Positions 19,316-28,096 of a stretch of DNA of 64,000 bases are shown piece by piece. The DNA lies in NCBI GenBank assembly GCA_014084085.1, contig NPFB01000025.1, positions 85,093 to 149,092 on the forward strand. Direction: 5' to 3'. The stretch's first letter is position 1. Each line of letters opens with the position of its first letter. This stretch comes from Hondaea fermentalgiana. Taxonomy: Eukaryota > Sar > Bigyra > Thraustochytrida > Thraustochytriidae. The notes beneath the pieces are model-generated. The model saw only the letters and a list, made by a program, of their open reading frames with translations, did no database searches and had not been told where the DNA came from. The position numbers and the translations under genes were made by a program.

Positions 19316-22300
19316 ATGGCCTCGGAGTTGTCACGGCGCAGTCGTAATCAGGAATTGCACGATGGTACAGCGAGCTTTGAGGGGGATTCCGCCCAGTTTC
19401 GTGGCGATCAAGATGACGAGCGCACAGAAACATATTCCGAGGCATACACAAGACTGGGGTCTCATGTTCGCGCACGAAAGGCGCTTGGCAAAAGCGTGGC
19501 AGCAGCCGCGGAACGACGCGCACAAACAGCGGACGGGTTTCGCCGCAGAGACTGGGAACGCTTGGAGCGACGCCAGTACGAGCGACGTGTGGCTACAGAT
19601 GGACCTTTTCGTGTGCAAAATGTCGTGGAAAAGATGCAACCAGATCCAAATGGAATCAGCAGACATAACTCGCTTGAAAGCATTTCTTTTAAAGACGAGC
19701 AGCATCGCAAATCAGGCGATCCTTCTGCCATCATTCGCGCAGCGATGCGCACGGCCCTTTCATCTAAAGTCGTCTCGCTGCAGTGGAAAGGTCTCGACGA
19801 AGTACCGCCCGAGCTGCAATCGACACTCACGATTCAATTGAATCATGTGCAGACGATCTTACTCATGGGCAACCGATTTCGCGAGCTGCCGACATGGAGT
19901 CGGTACAGCTTTCGAAATCTGCGCGAACTTAACGTTTCAAATAACCTTCTCGAGTCCCTCCCGGCAAATCTGGGCGAATTTTCGACCTTGGAAGTTATCG
20001 TATGCAAACAGAATGCACTAACTGCGCTGCCGAACAGCATCTGCAAACTCTCCCGCCTTCGCGTCATCGATGCACGCGGCAACCATCTTGCTGGTTTACC
20101 AAAGGGAATCGGGCGCCTGAAAAGACTCGAGACACTTTTACTTGGCGAAAATCACGTGGAACTGCTTCCGTGGTCCTTTCGCGAGCTCGCGAGCCTCTCA
20201 ACGCTCGAAATAGGTCGAAACGTATTGCAAGCGCTCGCCTTCATTGAGATTCTGCAACTACGCGATGACGACTTTGACGAGCAAGATTTTGAGAAAGTCT
20301 GGGAGCGTCGCGTTCTACCCAACGACGCCGTCGTCTTTTACAACAAGCTGACGCGCGAAATACTGCAACGGCCTCCAAAGCCGATTGAGCGCGGCGATCC
20401 GTGGACCGAATGGGTCCCGGGCGATCCTGATGACGCTGGTCTTCATGGCCCAGAGAGCGAAGAGCGCCGTGAAGGCCGTGAAGAGAACGACGGCGCACAC
20501 ATTCCTGCACTTCGTCTCGGAAGTCTTGGCATGAGCAAAGGCCGACGAAAACTCACCGGTGCGGCGCAGCAGATCTTGCTTCGGCGCAAGGCTGTCCTTG
20601 CAAGACAAGGGAAAGGAATTTGGGGCTGCGAGCTCGATCTTGACTCTGGGCATCAGGTGTACATGAACAACATACATCGTATCAGTCAAACATCGATGCC
20701 TGGCGACTTGGATCGCTTTGGGAGACTCAAAATGCTTGTCCGTCTCGTGTTGCGCCGGAACAAATTGAATGAGCTTCCCGAAAGCTTTGGAGATCTGACC
20801 CGGCTCAAGTATGTTGACGTGAGTACAAACAAGCTCACGGAGATTGCTCCGTGCGTTTTCAAGCTAAAGGATCTCGAGCATCTCGACATGAGCGACAATG
20901 CAATCAAGGTGCTTCCGAGCGAAATTTCTGATCTCAAGAACCTCTGCACTCTGCTTCTCCAGCGAAACGCCATCGAGGCCATCCCAGCTTCGCTCGGCCA
21001 GCTCACGCAGCTCGAAAAACTGTGGCTCATGGATAACGCCCTGGGACCTGGAAGTTTGCCGTCATCATTGCGGGCGCTTAATAACTTGCAAGATATCCAG
21101 CTTGGGGAGAACACTGTCCTGGACGATGAGCGAGCGCCGTCGTGGGAGCCCGAAGACCCAATTGCCACCGTCGCGCTCCGTAGTCTGTCTCAGCAGCGCG
21201 TTCATCGACGAGAAGTCCTTCCTCGACCTGTTTCGCAGGCAGGCGTGAAGCTTGTGGGTGGTTTTCCTGTCAAGGCACGTGCGGAGAAATTTCCGGCGCT
21301 CATGTGGCACTTTGAGGAGCAGCAGCGTCTCGAGTCACTTGGCGCGCCTCCGCAGCCGCACAAAGTCTCTTTTGGTATCGACCAAGAGCTTCAGGATTTT
21401 AGTTTTCGATTCAATAAGGAGGAGCGCGAGCAGATCCTTGCAGCGCGAGCAACGGGAAATCTTAGCATGCATTGGCGCGGACTCAAGGCGATTCCGCCGC
21501 TCGTTTTTCGCGTGAAAGCCTGTCTTTTAGAACTGCGGCTTGTTGGCAACGAATTGACTTCTCTTTGCGAGGAAATCGGCGAGCTCAAAAATTTACGCGT
21601 TCTCGACGTTCGTAGCAACCAAGTCTCGACGATCACGTCCCGAATCGGTGGATTGAAGAACTTGCAAGAGCTCGTTCTTGCAGACAACGCTCTGGAGGAG
21701 CTTCCGGAACCTCTTGGTGAACTGCAGGACCTCCGCAAGCTCGCCATTCAAGGCAACAAGATTCGCGAATTGCCGGAAACGCTTGGTGGCCTCGCATCTC
21801 TTCGTGTGCTAGAAGCCAACGTGAACCACATTTCCACTCTGCCGTCGAGCTTTGCAAAGTTGGAGGCCTTGCAGGTACTTATGCTCAACAACAATCGTCT
21901 TGAGGTTTTTCCTCCTCAAGTTCTCTCGCTTCGGTCGCTCAAGGTGCTGCACTTAAACCTCAACAAGATTGGCGCTTTGCCAAACGAACTAGCGCAGCTT
22001 GGCGCTCTAGAGACCTTACACCTTGCAAGCAATTGCATCAAATCCTTTCAAAATGCGCTTGCGCAAGGTCCGCTGACGCTAACACTATCCAGTCTCTGGC
22101 TCACCGCCAATCAGATTCCTGAGCTCTGCGATGACTTTCATCGTTTTGCAGCGCTCCAAGACCTACGACTAGACCTAAATCAAATGGTGTCTCCACCTGA
22201 AGACTTTAGTCTTCGTGAAGGTGTGGCCAGCGTCTTGCGCTACTGCAAAATCCGAGCCTCGAGGCTGGAAAAAGTCGTCACACAGTTGCGAGAGGCCAAT

Positions 22301-24376
22301 TTTGAGGTCGATGCCACGCGACTTCGCCCTCATGCCAAGGGGGTTCTTACAGGCAACACAGGCTTTCTCACGAGTGAAATGCTTGAGAATGTTGATGCAC
22401 AGCTCGACAAGTATTTGAATGGCCCAATCTTTGAGTACCCTGGTCTCTCGGGCCGCAAGATTGTCCAGGATGTTTACGACCTTCGCGCTCATCAGCGGCA
22501 TCTCTTCCTCGACACGGTCTTGCGGCAATTTCTCATTGTCATGGAGCTGCTCGAAGCAGACCCAACGATTTGCACGCGGCAATACTTTAATCCCAATGTC
22601 AGGCGGCGCTGGGGACGGAAAAATTCGGTGATCGACTGCTATGCGATGCGTCTCGAGGCCCTCTTTGATGATCAAGACTTTCCGGAACAGCGGGCCGTCG
22701 TCGACAAGCTCGAAGACCGTTTGCCAACGGACGACGGGGGTCACGTGCGCTTTCGTGAGATCGAGTTCCAGGGCGAGAAGTTTTTTCTGCAACGTCCGGT
22801 GCTTGAGGACGCGCTCAACAGCTTTGAGGATCCATACCATGGCCAAGTCACAACGTCAGCCGCACCGGTGAGGTTTAAACCGTACCGAGACTACTCGCAA
22901 GAGCCGAGCTCGGTGATGAAGACAATGTCGACGAGTTTTAAAGACGGCGGCAAGAGTCGCGACGAAACCACGAACGAAGGGATCAAGGACGACTTTCGCA
23001 CGGTCAAAAGACCGTGGATGGCGGCCGTCATCCCCAAGCTCATCTACACCAAGGAAGAGGCTGCGCGTTCGCAATATGAAAAGAGTCTCATCAAGCGTGA
23101 GCTTGAAGCAACGCGCGAATCGGTCGACATCTGGTTCGGCTCGGAAGACTACCAGTCGCGCATCAAAAAGGAGTTAAAGCGTCGCAAACAGAATCTAAAA
23201 CGCCGAATCGCACTAACCGAGGTCGATGTCTCGTATGCTGAGCAAAGCGTCAGTGAGGCGAAGCGAGAGCTCATTGATGCCAAGGGGCGCAAAAATCGCT
23301 TTGAAAAGGGAGAACCCTTCCATGAGCACGGATTCAACGATGCCGAGGAGGCTGAGGCCGGTCTCGCGGCAGCCCAGGAAGCGGTGAGCCAGGCGCAAAA
23401 GAGCCATGCGGACTTGAAAAAATTGGTCAAGGAGCTCAAGGCGCAACTCAAGGAGAAACCACGGCAGCAAGAGCAGCGTTGCCGCGATGATCTCAAACGA
23501 AAGGCTCTCCAGCGCTGCCGAAGGTACATTGTCTTCCAGGGGAGAATGCTTGCGCGAAAACGTGATTTACGGCGGCCCTGGGACGGTAAAAATGGTCAAA
23601 TGTTCGTGCAGTGGAAGCAATATTTGGAGGCCATCGAGCGTGATACAGCTGACATTGAAGAAGAAACTGCGACGAATAATAAGCGGTATCAACTTGATCC
23701 CGAGGCAGCAGCCATACAGGCAGAAACTTTGCGCGCGGCCATGGAAGGTGTTGAAGCACGGAAGGAACTCATTTATCAGATTCAGGAGATTCACGACCAC
23801 CCGTACGGATGGAGTTCGGATGACTCGGATGGAGCCTCCGACAACAATGACTTTGAGATGCCCGATGGCTCAGATTCTGGCAAAAAAGAGGATGGCGGCG
23901 AGAGCGAGGCTGGCAAGTCTTCATCAAAACGCTCTCTATCGTTCATGGCCTCGCTGAGCTCGGCGACCGGGGGTGGGGGTCAGGGTGACGCCGAAGACAT
24001 GGTCGAAGACTCCCCTCCAGGCACTCCCATGGCGAGTGCTGGTGCTGCTGCCTCTGAGGAAGATGTTATTACACGTCGGTCTTCGCAGCAAGCGAATCAG
24101 GTAGCGATGACGCCTCAGCGCCGGGCTTGGTTACGCCAGACCACCTTGCGAAATGGAGAGGATGATGGCGAGCTTGAGCTTTCTTCATTGAGTGAAGATG
24201 ACTCTGTGGGAGACAGTCTCTCCTCAATGAGCAAGTCGGGCAATGAAGATGACGACGACGACGACGATGACGATGACGAAGACATTTCAGATACAAAGAA
24301 CGTTGCCAGAAACCTTTTGGAACAAATTCAAAGTCAAAGTCAAAGTCAAAGTCAAAGTCAAGACGAAGAAGTATAA
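19316..24376 (+). CDS. Giant leucine-rich-repeat protein with WW-like insert and coiled-coil tail
   Basis: A 1686-residue protein. Three blocks of typical LxxLxLxxNxLxxLP repeats lie at about 170-320, 465-610 and 725-960, resembling plant PIRL/SHOC2-type intracellular LRRs. Between the first two blocks, residues about 326-356 (WERRVLPNDAVVFYNKLT) have the W-x(n)-VFYN-xxT pattern of a WW domain, but the second tryptophan is replaced. A basic/acidic coiled-coil region spans about 1230-1500. The tail is acidic and ends with a poly-Asp run and a Ser-Gln repeat encoded by a hexanucleotide array. No catalytic domain is visible; it is probably a scaffold. The ATG at 19316 is the first of the frame; ATGs at 19362 or later would only shorten a disordered N-terminus. 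No specific orthologue is recognised. Confidence 0.75.
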   Translation: MASELSRRSRNQELHDGTASFEGDSAQFRGDQDDERTETYSEAYTRLGSHVRARKALGKSVAAAAERRAQTADGFRRRDWERLERRQYERRVATDGPFRVQNVVEKMQPDPNGISRHNSLESISFKDEQHRKSGDPSAIIRAAMRTALSSKVVSLQWKGLDEVPPELQSTLTIQLNHVQTILLMGNRFRELPTWSRYSFRNLRELNVSNNLLESLPANLGEFSTLEVIVCKQNALTALPNSICKLSRLRVIDARGNHLAGLPKGIGRLKRLETLLLGENHVELLPWSFRELASLSTLEIGRNVLQALAFIEILQLRDDDFDEQDFEKVWERRVLPNDAVVFYNKLTREILQRPPKPIERGDPWTEWVPGDPDDAGLHGPESEERREGREENDGAHIPALRLGSLGMSKGRRKLTGAAQQILLRRKAVLARQGKGIWGCELDLDSGHQVYMNNIHRISQTSMPGDLDRFGRLKMLVRLVLRRNKLNELPESFGDLTRLKYVDVSTNKLTEIAPCVFKLKDLEHLDMSDNAIKVLPSEISDLKNLCTLLLQRNAIEAIPASLGQLTQLEKLWLMDNALGPGSLPSSLRALNNLQDIQLGENTVLDDERAPSWEPEDPIATVALRSLSQQRVHRREVLPRPVSQAGVKLVGGFPVKARAEKFPALMWHFEEQQRLESLGAPPQPHKVSFGIDQELQDFSFRFNKEEREQILAARATGNLSMHWRGLKAIPPLVFRVKACLLELRLVGNELTSLCEEIGELKNLRVLDVRSNQVSTITSRIGGLKNLQELVLADNALEELPEPLGELQDLRKLAIQGNKIRELPETLGGLASLRVLEANVNHISTLPSSFAKLEALQVLMLNNNRLEVFPPQVLSLRSLKVLHLNLNKIGALPNELAQLGALETLHLASNCIKSFQNALAQGPLTLTLSSLWLTANQIPELCDDFHRFAALQDLRLDLNQMVSPPEDFSLREGVASVLRYCKIRASRLEKVVTQLREANFEVDATRLRPHAKGVLTGNTGFLTSEMLENVDAQLDKYLNGPIFEYPGLSGRKIVQDVYDLRAHQRHLFLDTVLRQFLIVMELLEADPTICTRQYFNPNVRRRWGRKNSVIDCYAMRLEALFDDQDFPEQRAVVDKLEDRLPTDDGGHVRFREIEFQGEKFFLQRPVLEDALNSFEDPYHGQVTTSAAPVRFKPYRDYSQEPSSVMKTMSTSFKDGGKSRDETTNEGIKDDFRTVKRPWMAAVIPKLIYTKEEAARSQYEKSLIKRELEATRESVDIWFGSEDYQSRIKKELKRRKQNLKRRIALTEVDVSYAEQSVSEAKRELIDAKGRKNRFEKGEPFHEHGFNDAEEAEAGLAAAQEAVSQAQKSHADLKKLVKELKAQLKEKPRQQEQRCRDDLKRKALQRCRRYIVFQGRMLARKRDLRRPWDGKNGQMFVQWKQYLEAIERDTADIEEETATNNKRYQLDPEAAAIQAETLRAAMEGVEARKELIYQIQEIHDHPYGWSSDDSDGASDNNDFEMPDGSDSGKKEDGGESEAGKSSSKRSLSFMASLSSATGGGGQGDAEDMVEDSPPGTPMASAGAAASEEDVITRRSSQQANQVAMTPQRRAWLRQTTLRNGEDDGELELSSLSEDDSVGDSLSSMSKSGNEDDDDDDDDDDEDISDTKNVARNLLEQIQSQSQSQSQSQDEEV
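24249..24284 (+). repeat. GAY-codon run coding poly-aspartate
   Basis: A trinucleotide (GAC/GAT) array inside the LRR gene, encoding a run of aspartates before EDIS. Confidence 0.8.
24316..24360 (+). repeat. In-frame hexanucleotide array coding Ser-Gln repeats
   Basis: Tandem copies of AAAGTC near the 3' end of the LRR gene code for an SQSQSQ tail. Because the unit is six bases, copy-number change would keep the frame. Confidence 0.85.
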
Positions 24377-24834
24377 GACGTACACCAAGGTTCAATGACA
24401 TTAAAGTAAAGAAGTATAAAAAAGATGGATTCATGCCAAAACGCAAGATACGTCGAAGAAGCGTGAATGGTGTATGAAGCCAGTGGCTTACAAAGACTTT
24501 TTCATACGAAAAAAGAGTTTGTTGAAGTGCGCGCAAGTTGCAAACCACAGGACTCGAGAAGCTGCGCGATCTTTTGTAAAGGTGTTCGTAGCAAACGAAA
24601 AGAGAAAAGTATTGCCAATGTGAGACTATCGAAACATACTCAGAATCATGAGCCTTTTGGAGAAAGTGCAAAATGTTGTGACGCACTCTTTCTTTCTATT
24701 ATTTTTCGCTAAACGTTCCCGCATGTCATCTTGATAAATCGCGCTCTTTACGACACGTACGCACGTACGCACGCACGCACGCACGCACGCACGCACGTGC
24801 ACATGTAAAGATGACGACACTTGAGAAACGCAAG
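24377..24834. other. Convergent spacer LRR gene / 2OG oxygenase
   Basis: About 460 bases between facing stop codons, AT-richer than the genes and with an (ACGC)n microsatellite near its right end. I see no gene in it. Confidence 0.4.
24755..24797. repeat. (ACGC)n microsatellite
   Basis: A tetranucleotide array, slightly imperfect at its left end (two ACGT units), just outside the 3' end of the oxygenase gene. Confidence 0.9.
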
Positions 24835-25920
24835 TCAGGCAGAGTCCGCAGCAACTGCACCGGGATTGGCCTGCGTGATGCGTGCAAGCATGTGTTTGCC
24901 TGCATTCACAGGTGGCATGTACTTTTCTTTGTTTCCGACTTGCGGCGCGAGGGAAGCGTCAAAGTCGGGACCACGAAAAAATGCAATAGAGTAGCGATGA
25001 TCGCGAGGATGATTGAACGCGCGATGGACCGTGGAGCGAAAGGTGTCGCCACTCCAGCGTGCAAGCATGTCGCCAACGTTGACAACAAAGCAGCCCTCGC
25101 GAGGGGCAACGGGCATCCAAGCACCATCCTCGGGGCGAATGATTTCGAGACAAGGGTCATTGGTGCCACGCATGTTAAGAATCGTCAGACACTCAAAGTC
25201 GGTGTGCGCGCCAATGCCGATCTGGGAGCCGAGCTCCCCCGTCTCGAGCGGTGGGTAATGAAGACAATTCATGGACGTCATCGGTGTCTCGGACGCCTGA
25301 CGCACAAAAAACTCAGGTTCCAGCCCGAGCGCCAGCGCGCTCACGCGCAGCAGGCGATCGGAAAGCTGTCGAACCTCTTCATAATATACCGACATCGGTT
25401 CGCGAAAGACGCTCGGGTCGTTGTTGGGCCAGATATTGTCGCAGTAGAGAAGGTCGTTGTAGACGGCATGGTCGCGGGGGAGTTCAGTGCCAAAGTGAAA
25501 GAGCTCTTTGTAGTCCATTGCAGCCTTGGCCTCGGCTTCCTTGTCCGCACCCTGGGTCGTCTGGTCCTTGCGCAGGTCCGTGTCATCCATGCCATAGTCC
25601 CCCTGCTCAAATGGACCCACGTACCCACGAAAGCTGCCAGTCTTGCTTTGATGAATGGATCCTTTGACCTCTTCATTTGCAAAGAAGCTAGCCAACGCCG
25701 TAAAAGCGCCTTCCTCCACCTCGCGCGGCACGCCGTGATTGCTCACGTAGAAGAAGCCGAAGCGTCCCGCCGCCACGCGCAGCTCCTCGGCGGCCTCCTC
25801 ATCGCTGCGCGAGAGGTCCACGAGCGGGAGCGCCTCCGCGGCCTTCGCCGACGCAGAGAGCTGTCGCAGCGCGCCGTGTCTCGCGCGCCGCGCCGCCGTC
25901 CCCGCCGCCTTGGCCAACAT
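24835..25920 (-). CDS. 2-oxoglutarate/Fe(II)-dependent oxygenase, isopenicillin-N-synthase-like
   Basis: A 361-residue enzyme of the IPNS/flavonol-synthase type. The N-terminal DIOX_N module has LPLVDLSRSD (31-40) and FGFFYVSNHGVP (54-65). The C-terminal jelly roll has the iron ligands His239-x-Asp241 (GAHTDFECL) and His299 (STVHRAF), plus the 2-oxoglutarate clamp RYS (309-311). All catalytic residues are present. Residues 1-27 are rich in Ala/Arg/Ser and lack acids, as in mitochondrial presequences. The ATG at 25920 was preferred to the frame's first ATG 300 bases upstream because the extra 100 residues look like leader sequence and IPNS-type enzymes start near their LPxxD strand. The substrate is unknown. 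It is convergent with the LRR gene and divergent from the ARM-like gene. Confidence 0.88.
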   Translation of the reverse strand: MLAKAAGTAARRARHGALRQLSASAKAAEALPLVDLSRSDEEAAEELRVAAGRFGFFYVSNHGVPREVEEGAFTALASFFANEEVKGSIHQSKTGSFRGYVGPFEQGDYGMDDTDLRKDQTTQGADKEAEAKAAMDYKELFHFGTELPRDHAVYNDLLYCDNIWPNNDPSVFREPMSVYYEEVRQLSDRLLRVSALALGLEPEFFVRQASETPMTSMNCLHYPPLETGELGSQIGIGAHTDFECLTILNMRGTNDPCLEIIRPEDGAWMPVAPREGCFVVNVGDMLARWSGDTFRSTVHRAFNHPRDHRYSIAFFRGPDFDASLAPQVGNKEKYMPPVNAGKHMLARITQANPGAVAADSA

Positions 25921-26546
25921 CGCTCCTGCGCACCTCCTGTCTCTGAATTGATGAAATACGAATTGCGTCTCTCTCGATGATGATCTGATCCGAGTTCGAG
26001 TGATCGCAGGCCATGAGAGTTTCGACTCGACCGTCATTGCTATCGTCGGCGTTGGCATTTTCATCATCGTGCTGCCGCTTCTGCGACGCCCAGCTGCTCG
26101 CAAGATGGTTTGGAGCAGCAAAAGAGTGGTGTGGACTAACCTGCGCGACGCGGCTTGCATGGGCTTTCCGAGGCTTGATGGGGGCACAAGAAGACGGAAG
26201 GGTTCACTTTGGAGCAGCACTTTCGCGTAATTTCACTCATGTGACTCTCTCTCGCGAGAGCACAACTGGCAAGAAGCAAAGCAATCAATTGTAGTGCTCA
26301 GTTAGCGGCTTGTTTCAGTCAATGAGGACGGCCTGGTTGATGAAGCAAGTTATGGGCCGGCTGACGTCAGAAAGAAAGAAGGACGATCAATTTTTATGCT
26401 GCGGACTGTGGGGCTTTGATTTTGGTCATCCGCGACGATGTGTCCACTTTGTCCATTTCAGTTTTTGGACAAGTCGCAGCAACAGCAGCAAGAATCGAAG
26501 CTTGAAACAAACCTCGAATCAGAGGCTGTCCGCCAACACTGCCAGG
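25921..26546. promoter_or_regulatory. Divergent intergenic region oxygenase / ARM-like gene
   Basis: About 625 bases between the two start codons. Both neighbouring frames extend into it on opposite strands and overlap, so at least one extension must be false; I treat the region as leaders and promoters. Confidence 0.35.
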
Positions 26547-27581
26547 ATGGAGTTCCTAGCCATGCAAAGCATGTCCGAGGACGCCGCGAGGGAGGCCGGA
26601 AATGCGCTCCGAGCGACCATGCGCGCCCATCGTGTGGATGCGCGAGCGCAAGAGCGAGCATGCCAAAGGCTGCAAGAGCTGTCGACGACGCTTCGGAATG
26701 AAGAAATACTGGGCGCAGAGCTCGGCATGGGAAACGATATCAAAGCAGCCATGCAAATTCACGCGTTTGATGGAGGGGTGCAAGAGCAGGCATGCTGGGC
26801 ACTCGCCAGTCTCGCTGAAAATGAGGGGAATCAAGTAACTTTCGTCCAGGACCTTGCAATCGGAAGTGAGATCAAGTCGGCCATGTGCAATCATATGGCG
26901 CACGCCGGAGTGCTGGCAAGCGCATGCGGTGCTCTGCAACACCTTGCTTTGAATCGACACAATCGAGTCATATTGTGCCAAGAACTTGAAATTGGCAAGA
27001 CGATCAAAGCCGCAATGCAAGCGCATGCCGCAGCGTTAGCTTTGCAGCAGCAAGCTTGCGAAGCGCTCTGGGGTCTTGCATTGGATGATGAGAACAAGCC
27101 GATTCTTTGTCAAGAGCTCAAACTCGGCAAAGAGATTAAGACAGCCATGAAAATGCACGAGGCGAATGCTGCTCTTCAGCAACAAGCTTGTGTGCTTCTT
27201 TGGACGCTTGCTAGCACGCATGAATGCAATCGGTTGCATCTCGTCCAAGAGGATGAAATTCACAATGAGATTGCGTCGGCGATGCGCGCACATTCTGAGA
27301 GTGCTGGCGTGCAAGAGTGGGCATGCAGGGCAATGAAGGCACTTGCTATGCCCATGGATGCTCAAATCAGAACGGATCTAACGAAAGCTCTTCGATCGCA
27401 TCCGTCGCACGATGGTGTGCAAGACGCAGCGCGCGAGGCTCTCGATGTCCTGGAAAGCCAAGACCAGCCCAGTTCCAAATTGCAGGTCAACCACGCAGCC
27501 CATTCGACCGATAACGACCATTGTGTCAAGGATGCAATCGTCTTATCACTCAACGAGCAGTCGGAGTCGAAAGTTATTTGA
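26547..27581 (+). CDS. Armadillo/HEAT-like repeat protein
   Basis: A 344-residue all-helical protein built from about six units of 42-44 residues, each with the pattern IKxAMxxHxxxxxxQxxACxxLxxLAxxxxNRxxxxQELxIGxE (for example QEQACWALASLAENEGN and QQQACEALWGLALDDEN). The unit period and the paired helices are those of an ARM-type superhelix, normally a protein-binding scaffold. The units are very alike, which suggests recent tandem duplication. I chose the ATG at 26547 (MEFLAMQSM) because the upstream part of the frame is unlike the repeats. The C-terminal 45 residues are disordered. No named orthologue is recognised. It lies 515 bases upstream of MRE11 on the same strand. Confidence 0.7.
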   Translation: MEFLAMQSMSEDAAREAGNALRATMRAHRVDARAQERACQRLQELSTTLRNEEILGAELGMGNDIKAAMQIHAFDGGVQEQACWALASLAENEGNQVTFVQDLAIGSEIKSAMCNHMAHAGVLASACGALQHLALNRHNRVILCQELEIGKTIKAAMQAHAAALALQQQACEALWGLALDDENKPILCQELKLGKEIKTAMKMHEANAALQQQACVLLWTLASTHECNRLHLVQEDEIHNEIASAMRAHSESAGVQEWACRAMKALAMPMDAQIRTDLTKALRSHPSHDGVQDAAREALDVLESQDQPSSKLQVNHAAHSTDNDHCVKDAIVLSLNEQSESKVI

Positions 27582-28096
27582 AGAACAATTCTCGAAGTTC
27601 ATCACCGGTGAAGAAGAAGCAGAAGAAGAAAAGATGTCATGGCGTGATAAATGGCTCGCTCGCTCTTTCGCTCGTCAGCCTTGGCCAGTCCACGACACTT
27701 TACCAGCAAATTAAAACAAAGAAAACCTCGTCAATGTTTCTCTGCTATGCGCAGCGACGCATCTTTCTCCAGCCGACGATGGGCCCAGTGTCACGAGGAG
27801 TTGGGCTCCTTCCTCTGAGGCTTGCGCGACGCGCCAACGCAACGCAGTCTGCTCTCGACTCGACTCGACTCGACTCGACCCAACTCGAACTTAACCATCC
27901 AGAACCCAAGCGGCGCTTCGCCCAGGTCCGCGACGCGCGGCGCGGAGCGGGAGTTGCGGGACGAGAGGCGCGGAGTGCGTCGCAGCCAGTGGCAAACGTC
28001 GGCGGCGCGAGGTCGCAGGGCGGCGTGCACGGGCAGGACGAGCTTTCGCTCGTTCCACTCGCTCGTCCATCGGCCATCCGTCCAACATCCATCATC
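27582..28096. other. Intergenic region ARM-like gene / MRE11
   Basis: About 515 bases between the stop of the ARM-like gene and the MRE11 ATG, with a (CGACT)n pentanucleotide array at 27854-27880. It should contain the 3' end of one gene and the promoter of the next. Confidence 0.35.
27854..27880. repeat. (CGACT)n pentanucleotide array
   Basis: Tandem CGACT units upstream of MRE11. Confidence 0.85.

Noticed and set aside
24811..25980. 389-codon plus-strand frame
   Set aside because: Antisense shadow of the 2OG oxygenase, whose catalytic residues are intact.
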